A stretch of 64,000 bases of DNA from Conchocele bisecta (Eukaryota > Mollusca > Bivalvia > Lucinida > Thyasiridae), in assembly GCA_029237695.1 (NCBI GenBank), contig CM055274.1, positions 70,918,828 to 70,982,827 of the forward strand, read 5' to 3'. The position numbers and the translations under genes were made by a program. The notes beneath the pieces are model-generated. The model did not search any database. It was not told where the DNA came from and saw only the letters and a list, made by a program, of their open reading frames with translations. Positions within the stretch are counted from its first letter, which is position 1. Every line of letters starts with the position of its first letter. This document shows positions 52,001-62,275 of the stretch, piece by piece.

Positions 52001-55000
52001 CGAACTAGGACATTTTCATTCAAAATGGCCGCCAAAACCCAAGATGGTCACTAATAAATCACTACTTTACCCCACCACACTAAACCATATATAGAGCTCT
52101 TTTATATGCCAGTTATTGGTTTATTCGTATTGGATTATATTTTATCAGTGAAATACAAACGTATGCTACTTCAATAAATATGTATTACTTCAGAAATTAT
52201 GGATATAAATCCAAAATGGCCGCCAACAATCACAATCTCCGTTAACTCGCCACCGTGTCACTTATATATCATCATCTAACATTTCAAAACATACTTACGT
52301 ACGATCATACGTACACAGTAAATGGTGACGACAATAGCAAAGCATACTTGGATAACTGTTTTCTGTACCAACATCCAAGATGGCCGCCAAATATCCTGAT
52401 GTGTAATCAATTTGCATCGTGTTATCTATTTGATGGCATTAACCATTAAAAGCAAGTAAACCGTATTAAATTGACGCAGTAAAACAAATATAACACATAC
52501 TTGGATAAATGCCTAGTTTATCAAATTATAAGATGTCCGCCATAAGTTTACATTGTACCGCAGCAATTTATTATTATGGGCTATTTAATATTGGATACTA
52601 CGGTTACCGTAATGTTTATTTTTCTGTTATAACACGGTTTATAATTTGGAAATTATTACAATATACCTGAGTAAGTACGGCCTTGGTATGAAACAGATAT
52701 AGCCACTGAGTTACTTTGATTATGGTATATTTTAATTCAGAAAGCAGTAATATTACGCAGGGATGGTGAAATATTTCAAATTATATAACATTTCGGAGCT
52801 TCAGCCTATAAGTTGGGCGATATGACATCCAGTATATTGCCTTCATGAAATCAAACTGTAAACGTTGTGTTGTCCCACTGACATAGAAATATTACATATG
52901 CCCGTGATACTCATTTTAATACTGCAATAACAATGTTATTTGATCACTAGTCATGATCTTCTTTACACCAGTCGATTATTATCTTCCGATATATATCTAT
53001 TCTTTGTTAGCCCTCGAATATATTCAAGTACATGTATATGCTATCAGAAACGGTGATAACCATGAGGAGTTAATTTAATTGAGCATTTTCGCCATACACG
53101 TGCCAGTAATGAATATTTATCAAATTATTTTGTTGTGAAATTACCATACAATACCACATTTAGAAAAAAGTTTCCATTAGAAACTAACTTTACTAATACA
53201 ATATAAATGAAATTAATAATAGCCTCGATTTCCGAAAAAAAAATATTTTTCAGTATCCTATATGTAATCTGTGTTATCACTTTCTTCGCACATCTGAGAC
53301 CCAGTGTCTTTACTATAAAAAATACAAACGTGTTTTCATCATGGCGCTGTGTAAAGTGGTTTAATTGAAGATATATGACGATACTAGGACCGCTGGGTTG
53401 TTCCTATTTTCACCCATGTTGGTACACAACGTTCAGCAAAATCTGAGACTTATACATAGACATGTATACAGATATCGGTGAAAATTGAAACCCAGCTGTC
53501 CTAGTATCGTCATATATCTTCAATTAAACCACATTAGACAGGGCCATGACAAAAACACGTCATTATTTACGTATTTCGTAACACTGTACGTCCGCGTGTA
53601 AGAGGAGATAATAAATTTTAGCGAGTGGATTAGCGACCGTACAGGCAGGCGGCTTCAGGTTATTTATTCCACTCCATTCCCGTACTATAACTGGTTCGTC
53701 AAATATTATTTTTTTGGGTAGGGTGACATTTTTTGTTATTGATGAAAAAGTATTTACATTTAAATATTTTTTTGGATTTAATGTGTTTAATGTCCGAAAG
53801 TTCGTCGGCAGCAAAACGTGGAACAGACAGTAGCTACATTAATTCGACTCCGATATGTTATCTACTCGAAAGGTATGTAGCGGTTTAGAAATTTTGTTTC
53901 TACTCATAACCCTGCGTCCATGCACTGTAATAAGGAGGTGTAGGATAGTATTTAGATGCATATACTTCAACATGACTAGTCGACGGTGCTGAATCAAACT
54001 GTTCCTTGTCTATACTTCTGAATCCGCATGTTCTCATATGCTCATTGCATGTGGCCAGATGTGACTTTGCTTTTAATAAATTCTGTTCTGTGAAATACGA
54101 ATACATACCTGCAGCGCATTCGGATGAACGTCTCGATATTGACCAATGAAATACGATATCTTGATTCTGCCCTTGACGTCCTTGAATATTTGGAACTCCT
54201 TGGCGATTTTGTACATCCTGAGCTCTTCATTCTCAAATTTCAGTTCGAAAAGCCACGTGAACGTCACATCTGGTATGGCGAATGAATCGTCCGTCGGCAT
54301 ATCCTGTCGGAGGATTACAAAATACAAACTGATTGCCTGGTTAGTATCGTTTGATGTATGTCCATGTCTCAGGTTTGTCAAGGGAGGCATTGGTCGTTAG
54401 TAGGCATGATGTTCTACTCACAGGAACTCTGTGGTATCAACGACAAAACCCTCTTTCAAATCATACCCAATTTCACTCCGATAATAAATATCTACAAGGT
54501 TTATCGTTCGCCAGTTTTCAACCAACGGAAGTGCATTATTCAGCTTGGGTCCGGCTCGCTAATTCAGTAATTGTTAAAATTATTGAATTATTAGCGAGCC
54601 TGGCCCAAAGTACACTCGTAGCACTTCCGTTGGTTGAAAAATGGCGAACGATCAACCTTGTAAAATTGGGTAATATTTAAAAGAGGTGTTTTGTCTTTCA
54701 TACCGCAAAGTGCTTGTGTTTCTACTAGGACAATCGTTGTTTTATTTAGTGATTCATTGGCGAATGTGTTTGTGCGGTCAAAGTTCATTGTTTTTGCTTT
54801 GTTTGCGTGGTGTAGATCCTCGGACATCGCTGATCGTGAATAGCACGTATGTGTCATTGAACTTTATTTTGAACAACATTGAATTGTACTCGTGTCACGT
54901 TGTTACAATGTGTAGTCTATATATTGCATTTAGCACAGTATTCTTGTGTATATTTCCAAGATGGCCGCCGAGTTTGGTTGTAGGCAAGAGTAGCAATTTA

Positions 55001-55857
55001 GGTGATGAGGAAACTTATTTTGCAACGTATATTTTCTTTATTTACATGCCAAAGTATTGCCCATCGCTGGCCATATTTTGCATCCAGTATGTTATTTTGT
55101 CAATTTTCTTCTTAAATTGTACTTGTATACATGTATTCAACACATTAAAATGCTGGTGATCAATCAGTGTTACTTTTTGAACAATATTTCACTTCTGTTT
55201 CATAACGACCCCATTCACGAAACTGGATTCCTTTATATACAGTACATGTAGTTACACACGTAAATGCAACACATAACTGAGAAATGTTGTCATTGTCAAA
55301 TCAGCGCGCTGCAAAACGGAAATATGTCGTGTACAACACAAATTCTAGCGCTAAGCCTAACCAGTGGGAAAGTGTTATGAAAATGTATTCGTCATGACTA
55401 TGAACCCAATATTACATGTACATGTATATATAATGACGGACCAAGTACATTTTGCTAGAATAGGCAATTGCATATTTGATCTTCTTGTTATGAAAGTTTC
55501 TCGCGTTTTCCCCTCAAACCGAATAAATTCCTGAAAGTCAATATCGGCCATTGAAAAGCGTGGTACCTGATAAATGCATAATTCAATGAAGGCATTAAAT
55601 ACGTATAATACCTTAAACACGCCCATCAGATCGTTATCATCATTCACTTCATTGTCGGGAATCGCCAAAACAAACGCATGCAAGCCATTGTTGACGCAGA
55701 TAAAGACGTTGAATCTTTGCGGATTTCCCGACGTGAGCTGCTTGATTAACTGGGTGTCTTTATTTTCAGACAACATCCTTGCTCAACTCAGAGACACTGT
55801 TCACTTTATAGGCGAGCGGATCGTAACTTTTGAAGGTGTTTTCAGCCATGGGAGTTC
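49090..55857 (-). CDS. Tail-anchored protein with candidate LRAT/NlpC-P60-like fold, four exons (238 aa)
   Basis: Coding exons are 55776-55612, 54303-54109, 51543-51407 and 49309-49090. Junction phases are 0, 0 and 2, and all agree; donors are AAG|GTATTA, CAG|GTATGT and CAG|GTACAG, acceptors CCGACAG, TTGTTACAG and CTATTCCAG. His33 in GLHAFVLAIP and Cys138 in YGVLLNDCVEFAKEM resemble the His and NC..F. motifs of permuted papain-like (LRAT/NlpC-P60) enzymes, suggesting a hydrolase or acyltransferase. The C-terminus (about 211-235, FFIILFVLVYPVFVSGVMAM) is a membrane helix, so the domain probably faces the cytosol. The first exon extends to an acceptor at 55857 and carries an earlier ATG (55849) in another frame. 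The gene converges on the Ig-like gene. The enzyme assignment is inference. Confidence 0.65.
49897..50294 (-). mobile_element. hAT-like MITE, complete copy
   Basis: Ends CAGAGTTCCAGATAAGG and CCTTATCTGGAGCCCTG are inverted. Flanks CGCTTCA and GGCTTCA differ at one base, a near target duplication. Inner arms include AATTAAAATTGCCAAAAAC and TACTCAATTACTAATTCC. Confidence 0.75.
50402..50487. repeat. 86-bp near-perfect hairpin
   Basis: GTCAGCGTGTAAGTGCACAC and ACGAACGAACACGAC pair with GTCGTGTTCGTTCGT and GTGTGCACTTACACGCTGAC around AGGTTGGTTCCAACCG. Located in the last intron of the minus-strand gene. Confidence 0.85.
50640..51160. repeat. Diverged relative of repeat J
   Basis: Carries AATGGTGGTCATTTTGAAAA and AGAATGGCGGCCATTTTGAA with spacing like the repeat J interior. 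Poorly defined ends. Confidence 0.4.
51225..51403. mobile_element. pogo-like MITEs, two adjacent copies
   Basis: CAGTGAAACCCCTC..AAACCGGACACC and GGTGTCCGGTTTA..GAGG pair in each copy (51229-51290 and 51334-51403). The CAGT-starting CCGGACA ends resemble Tigger/pogo elements, and TA follows the second copy. The second copy ends one base before the GT of the third exon's donor on the minus strand. Confidence 0.65.
51762..52960 (+). repeat. Dispersed repeat J, copy 2 (about 1.2 kb)
   Basis: Starts GGGCAAATTGCCACTATATT and is collinear with 36409-37575. Just upstream lies CAAAGGACTGAACGTCCTGA, also found before the LINE tail at 40240. Lies in the intron of the minus-strand gene. Confidence 0.8.
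53338..53560. mobile_element. Fold-back MITE with GTGGTTTAATTGAAG arms
   Basis: TTTAATTGAAGATATATGAC and GATACTAGGAC at the left pair with GTCCTAGTATC and GTCATATATCTTCAATTAAA at the right. Outer arms CATGGCGCTGT / CAGGGCCATG and ACGTGTTTT / AAAACACGT extend it. Confidence 0.8.
54412..54726. mobile_element. Fold-back MITE with about 120-bp arms
   Basis: TTTCAACCAACGGAAGTGC, CAAGGTTTATCGTTCGCCA, ATACCCAATTT and CGACAAAACCCTC at the left pair with GCACTTCCGTTGGTTGAAA, GGCGAACGATCAACCTTG, AATTGGGTAAT and GTGTTTTGTC at the right. Lies 109 bp upstream of exon 2 in the first intron of the minus-strand gene. Confidence 0.75.
54727..55611. other. Rest of the first intron of the minus-strand gene
   Basis: A 157-codon hydrophobic open frame on the plus strand (54686-55159) overlaps the MITE and a CCAAGATGGCCGCCG repeat motif. 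It has no domain, so it is treated as chance. Confidence 0.4.
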
Positions 55858-55962
55858 CTGTAAAAAGATAAATGATACCATATCGTGAAATAATGCGATA
55901 GCGATTGGGTACCTAGTGGTAGGAACCAATCACGAGCGCATTATTTAAGGGATAAAACCATT

Positions 55963-56100
55963 GGCTGTTGCGTTTACTGTGGTACGAAAAACATTTCGTC
56001 TGTTTAAAGTGCGTGTAGTCTGAAGCACTAGACGCAAACTTTTAAGCGGACCAAATGTTTTTCATACTACAGTCGGAAAAACTGGCCATTGTGTTATTAC
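55963..56100. mobile_element. Decayed MITE of the GGGCTGTTGC family
   Basis: CCATTGGCTGTTGCGTTTAC at the left; the right arm is degraded (ATGTTTTTCATACTACAGTC). It sits upstream of the first exon of the minus-strand gene. Confidence 0.45.
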
Positions 56101-56274
56101 TTATATTTACATTGCAGTTTCGGATAGTTACAAAAATGTAAATACCCTAATACGGCGTTAAAAGTACGATCAACAGCGTGACGCTATTGACAACGTCGTT
56201 TATGTTATTGACGTCAAACAAACAATAATTAAACCTATATTTTACTTAATGACACACCAGAGCAGAATGGGTGC

Positions 56275-56620
56275 ATGTTATTGGAAAATAGGTCCCACAG
56301 CATCTTAGTGTGGCATGAGATGTTATCCAGTAGGATTTTTGTGCTAAAATTTATTTTTTTGCTTTATCAGGTCGATTTGGGGTCACACTATTGGAAAATG
56401 ATGGGGTTCAAATTTTTTTCTGACCCCTCGACCCCCTTTTTTTTTTTTTGGGGGGGGGGGGGTCAGTTCCGTTCAGTGACCCCCAGTCACGGCCTACTTC
56501 TAGATTCGCTAATAGTGAACCGATTTACACAATCTTTGTGTCGTTTTATATGTTTTTGAGGGTACTGATTCCATTTATAACACTTTCGAAATAACCGGAA
56601 GTGGTTTTTAACAACTTCCG
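56275..56620 (+). repeat. Inverted repeat flanking the decayed multi-copy gene, left arm
   Basis: Shares CTTTATCAGGTCGATTTGGG, TCGCTAATAGTGAACCGATT and GTGTCGTTTTATATGTTTTT with the reverse complement of 59225-59650. Contains a T-run and a G-run. Confidence 0.65.
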
Positions 56621-56889
56621 GTTATGGTCGACGGCAAATTCAATGTATTGTGTATGCTAAGTGACAAACCTCATCATACCTATCTTTTTTCCAGGATTTT
56701 AAGTTATGGAGAGATGATTGGTGTCCTTTATATTGTGATTGGAAGTTTTTCACACAACAATACTCATTTGAACGTATTGATTAGTTGATTGATTGAAAAT
56801 TGGTTTACGTCTATTTAGCAAACGAGGCCGGGATTTTTCTAATGCCCAACTGCAGGTGAGACACGTAACGTAACTATCATCTGAAAGTC

Positions 56890-58931
56890 ATGTCCGAGAC
56901 AAGTGTGTGTATCATTTGCAATGAGGGTTCCACCTCAAGCAAGGGTCTTGTGAACACTCCTGATATGATTGAACATCTAAATAAGTGTTGTAATGAGAGA
57001 TTATTAGTGTGTGGGCTTGATATAAGACAGCTAAGCGATCGCCTAAATAACTCAAGTGAATATGAACGTAAGTCTATGTTGTATCATAGTGAATGTAGAA
57101 AACCAATTGTCAACAAGATCATGATTGAACGGCTCAGGGGTAAACGAACCCGGTGTGACTCTCCTGTATGCCCCTAGCGAGGGCGAGGGCGGCCTTCAAT
57201 TGGGACTGACTCTGTCCGACCTAAAAGGACAACAACTATCCCGAAGTCACAGATATGTTTATTCTCGTCCTGCAGCTTCTGTCCCAATGACACGTCAGAG
57301 CCGCTCCATCGTGTTTACTCAGACAACATGGGTGAAAACTTGCTTGTATAAAGCATACGACTCTGGATGATCACGTCAGAACACTAGCGTGTCCGAGTTA
57401 GAGAGTGCCGGTGATGCTTCTGCTCTCGATAAATACTATCATAGGAAGTGGTTGCGTTCTGCTCAGCGTACATGTGGTTCAGTAGATCATAATATTGCCC
57501 AACTTATTTGAGACCTTCTCGAACTGCATGGACAAAACCAAGGTTCGCGTGGGTGACAATGTTATCAAGCTGCGTGAGGAGCGTGAACTATTCGGCATAT
57601 TCTTGATTATCCAAGGAAGCCGACCCGAGCTGGTGCCAAAACTAGAAAGACCATAGGAGAATATGAAATGTCAGTGGTCCCGCGTTCCCTTTGCGCTGCT
57701 GATGGGTCCCTCTGACAAAGCCAGTCAAATACACGCCTTTGAAGAAGCCAAAGTTGAACCGCTTCAGTTGAGCTCTACTATCGACATAGTGCCGGATGGT
57801 CGTCATTATCCTTGTTGTTGATGCCATGGCTGTTATCCAGAGCATGCAAATGACTCCAACCATGCGCAGGCTTTCAGAACTTCAAGATGCATTCATCAAA
57901 CGCATATAGATGATGATGATTGGCTATGATGAGGGAAGGATAGTCTTTGACCATTATCTCGATCTGTCTCTGAAGAACAAGACATGTCAGAAGAGGGCAG
58001 TGACATTCACAGAGTTTGTCATCCAACCGGAAATGTAGCTTACCATGTCTATCAAAGAATTGCTATCTTCATCAAGAACCAAGTGTAGCCTGACAGCCAT
58101 GTTAGCTCAAGGTTTACTTCAACACTCACTAGCAACAGTGTTTGCAAACTCGTCGTTCTGTTTGACAATACAATCAAATGCCATGCTTTTGAAGAAGAAC
58201 ATTCACATGAAGAGGCTGATACACTCATTCTCAATCAAGTGATGGCTTCAGTAGCAGATGACCTTTGTCGAGAAATATGCGTGTGGTCATCAGACACTGA
58301 TGTCCTCATTATATCGACCTGGTGTCTAATGGTCGCCTTGGAGCTCAAACCCGCTTGAAGTTTCTAACTGGCAAGGGCAGAACATTCAGAGAAATTGATG
58401 TGGTTGAGCGCATACGAATGATTGGGCGTCACAAATGCCAAGGACTCATCGGTCTCCACAATTTCTCCGGTGCTGATTGGGGCGAAAAATTTGTCGGTAT
58501 TTCCAAGAAGACCTGGGTGAGCGCATATATGAAACTTGATGAAGATGACCCTGCTATTGACTGTTTCTCAGCTGGTCAACGGAGAACTACCATCACAGGT
58601 GAAGAGTTTGGAGCCGTTCATCTGCCGTGTTTACTGTCTGAAAGGATCGACAGTATTGCCAACTCTACGATGGGAGATGTTTCTGTCTAAGAACTTAGAG
58701 GGGGAGATGTTACCTCCGACCTGTGCGGCCCTGATCCCCCATATTACGCGTGCAAATTACATCGCCATGCGAGACAGGTCTTACACAACCAATTGCCCGG
58801 CCCTTCCTCCCATTGAGGAAAATGGATGGAGTGTTGAGAAAGGATTGTATCATCCAGTCAGGTGTCTCACCCTGCCTGCTCCGAGAGCTCTAGTGGTAAC
58901 TCCGCTCTGTTTTCAGAAAATTTATTCATAA
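56890..58931 (+). pseudogene. Decayed copy 1 of a large multi-copy invertebrate gene family
   Basis: Order along the DNA: a first Cys/His knuckle (CIICNEGS ... CCNERLL ... LYHSECRKP, 56890-57177), a second one (CLFSSCSFC, then YYHRK, 57255-57460), MTPTMRRLSELQDAFIKR (57837-57905), a FDHYLDLSLKNKT block, then HSHEEADTLI and SSDTDVLII (58200-58310), then LIGLHNFSGADWGEKF, KTWVSAYMKL, NLEGEMLPPT and LPAPRA to 58931. I know this order from large uncharacterised proteins common in molluscs and cnidarians. At least five frame changes and several stops (for example TAA 57346 and a frameshift at 58320) mean no product. The acidic HEEADT/SDTD pair hints at a nuclease-like core. Confidence 0.7.
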
Positions 58932-59224
58932 CTAAACTGGTGGCAAATACAATAAGCCTGGTTTTCTCTTGCTGCAGATCATTTATTCAGGCATGATACT
59001 ATTCAGCTGATCAGCTGATTTCAGTGGATTTTGTCATAATTTGCGTTTTCAAAATGATTCAGAATCAATCTGGTATGCTCAAATTTGATACTTTTTACAA
59101 GTGTGGTTTCAGTGGATTTTCAGATGTTTTCAGTGACAGCCATTCTCATGTCTGTTTATTAAGCAGGACGTATTCAACATAGTATACATGTATAACTAAG
59201 TTAAGGTTCAATATATGGATTATA

Positions 59225-59650
59225 TCAGTGTGGCATTAAAAAACAGGAACTGGAACATCCCTTATGCGATGTTTCCTTATTGAAATCCCCTCCCGCCCCA
59301 GCCCCCACCACACCCCCTTCAAAAACGGATATCAAAAGCAACAGGAATTGATTGGAAAGTGTAATAAATGGACTTGGCACCATTGAAAACCCATAAAACA
59401 ACACCAAGAGTATGAAAATCGGTTCATTATTAGCGGATATAGTGGTTTCATGTGTTCTGAGGGATATGGGCCATAAAGGACCCCTCAAAATGGGGAATAG
59501 GGTTCTGAAAATTTGAAAACCATAATTGCTCAATAGTATTTCCCCAAATCAACATGATAAAGCAAACAAATCAATTGTAGCACACAAATCCTATGGGAGC
59601 TGGATACTGAAACATCCCATACCGTACTATCTATGCAAAAAATGAAAGTA
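59225..59650 (-). repeat. Inverted repeat flanking the decayed multi-copy gene, right arm
   Basis: Reverse complement related to 56275-56620 (CATGATAAAGCAAACAAATC, GAAAATCGGTTCATTATTAG, CATAAAACAACACCAAGAG). The open frame at 59225-59533 is not conserved and not called. Confidence 0.65.
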
Positions 59651-62275
59651 GCAGAGTATAGCCAAATATGTGGGAAATGGTTACTGTCTGTTTCACGAAA
59701 CCTGCCCAAATTGTACGGCCATATAAACAATGCAAAAACAATATTTGTTTCGATAATATTAAATTATAGCAAAATGTAAGAATGAGCCTACTTTTTATTT
59801 CATGAAATTTGGTCCAATATTGATTTTATTCCGAAAAATGAGTTATCTATGAGAATTTAACATGGGGAAAAAAGTGATGGAGAACCTGGAGGAGAGTCGA
59901 AAAACGTAAACAATTGGAAATTAACTTTATTATGCAGTTTTGAAATGTCAGACCTCCAAGAGGCTTGATATTACACCTGAACTCCAGGTTTCATGTGACC
60001 TTCGAGGTTGAATTTTGTATATGCATCTGTGCATACATCGTAATACAATGTTTAATAATATTGATTTAATTGTGAATAATGTCTCCCATACGTAATGGCG
60101 AACAGTATGTGTAGATAAAAATCAGACAGTGTTGATGCGCATACTGATCTTACGCTACGTTGGTCGCCAAATAAAATTAATATTTTAATTAATAAGTAGG
60201 AACACTAATAAAAAAAATGTTTGTAGGGATTCGAAGTCATATGTGTAGGGGAGAAGAATGATCATATGTTGACATTAGTTGCACGGACCCATTGCACCAC
60301 GGTGTCGAATACACTATTATCTAGGTAATGGTCATTCACTAAAACATGTTATGAAACATGTCAATGTTGGCTTCAAACCAGCACATGTGATCAAAACGGA
60401 TTGATAGCCGTATACGTTCGCCACTTTCCCGATTCGTTCCCGGACTTTTTGTTAACAATTTCAAGCTATAAAATGCCATTCACTTTTGACCGCAAACAAC
60501 GCACTGGATGACACAAAAGTTGGAAACACGTTCTGTTGGACACTTTTATGATATCCAAGTGTATCATAAGTTTCATCTAACTACCGTCATTGCTCACAGC
60601 AACAATTAGGCTGTATGAATTCTGCAGCAGACACATTTTAAAAATAGCCAGTTGTAAATCGTCATTCGTACGTTATGACTTGGACACGAATTGTCTGGGT
60701 ACGTTCAACCATGGTGCCCGGCCTCTTGTACGGGCAAGTATGCATTAGTTGCATATTTTCACCGATAATTTCATTCGGGACTCACTAGCGCAATGGTGTA
60801 CGACGTTGTGTCCCAAGTTAAACGTATGTGATGACATGTCGTCGGAGTTCGAATTGGAAAGAGAGCGTGTACTTTTTGTTTTATTATATTTTGAATTACA
60901 ACGAGAGCATATACTTTTTGTTTTACTTATATATATTTGTTTATGAATGACACGGTCACCGAAGATTGGCGACATTTTCAGAGTTAAAATGCGAAACGAT
61001 TTGCTCTAAAGGCCAATTTCCTTATGGCGCCTCGCATGTCGTAGCACCTGAGAAACCCGGACATGAATATGTTGATCGTATGTTCTTCTGTATTAGCAAT
61101 GATTAGTAATTAGTATGACTGTACTTGATCACTGATTGTAAATAATTGTCTTTATTGAAAAACCACACGGACGTGTGGCAGAGTGCTCATAATGCTAAAA
61201 TCCAGTGAAACCATTCAGAATTGGACACAATGTGGACCTCGTATGATGTTCACGTAATGGAGGTTATATGCATTTCCTAAATATCCAAGTTTAATGCTAT
61301 ATATCGCTTTGAAAGTCTTATATATGAACCAGTCAGGTTGTGGACAACCAGTCCTGGCAAGAAGGAGTAAAGTATCAAAACAACGGCATTGATTGTTATT
61401 ATTATGACTGAGAGATAAATAAAATGTAGGCGACCGCAAAGGTGTGTATTTGCATGGTACACATGCTGGAGATGATTTTTTTGAAGAAACATTGGGACGG
61501 TGGTGTTCAGATTTTACTGGCCGTCCAAAAATGAAAGTAGACTGTGCCGCCGTATGTGGGGAAATAACTCGTACAAATCAAGACGCATGACCCCGTTTGC
61601 GACATGCTAGCATGTTTATGTGAATGTACGACAATGGGACATGTATTAGCTGATAATTTCCTATATAGTCGAGTAGGCACTCCTATGTGCTCCATAGTGG
61701 ACCTAGACATTCTGTTTCCTATAAACTTTTATTGTTGTTTCATCTTTATATGGTTGCCTAGAACAAATTTAGCTTTGTTGCCCAAATTGCAACTTTGGGC
61801 AACTCTTGCAATTTGCATAAATCCAAGATGGCCGCCAGTCGCCATTTTCAAATTTTCAAAATTTTAATACAAAAATAATTGCATTTTTTATAAATGATGT
61901 ATAATACCATTTGTTATTTGTTTTGGGGTGTCTAGAATCGTTTTACGATGTTATATTTAGTATTAAGGCTAATGGAATGTTTGTTCTCACTTTTTTACAT
62001 CCAAGATGGCGCCCAAAATTCTATTTTTGTCGCTATTTTAACAACAAAACTGAATTAAATACTAGAAATAAGCGAGAATTCATACTCGCACAACATTGTG
62101 GACACTTGAGATATGATTTGAGAATAATTCATCTAAATTTACGACATTGCTGTTCTGACGCTCATAATAGGGGTACATGTAATGAAAGTATGCATGTCAG
62201 TTGCTGAAATTTAGGAACCATGCCTGGCTACGAACGGTATAAAAATGCAACCAAGTTACATTTGATATTTGTGAG
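59651..62275. other. Non-coding, with one tRNA-like fragment
   Basis: Around 60210-60310 (-) GTGGTGCAATGGGTCCGTGC and TTCGAATCCCTAC resemble A and B boxes of a decayed tRNA-derived SINE. 61730-62030 carries CCAAGATGGCCGCCAG and CCAAGATGGCGCCC repeat text. No gene seen. Confidence 0.35.

Noticed and set aside
53563..54106. Possible alternative 3' exons of the minus-strand gene (frames ending 53563 and 53900)
   Set aside because: Somewhat protein-like, but no convincing acceptor precedes them, and the 54109 donor joins cleanly to the exon at 51543.
54686..55159. 157-codon hydrophobic plus-strand frame
   Set aside because: Overlaps a fold-back MITE and lies antisense in an intron; AT-rich DNA readily gives hydrophobic frames.
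60210..60310. Functional tRNA gene on the minus strand
   Set aside because: A- and B-box-like text is present, but no cloverleaf with paired acceptor stem can be formed; at most a decayed SINE head.
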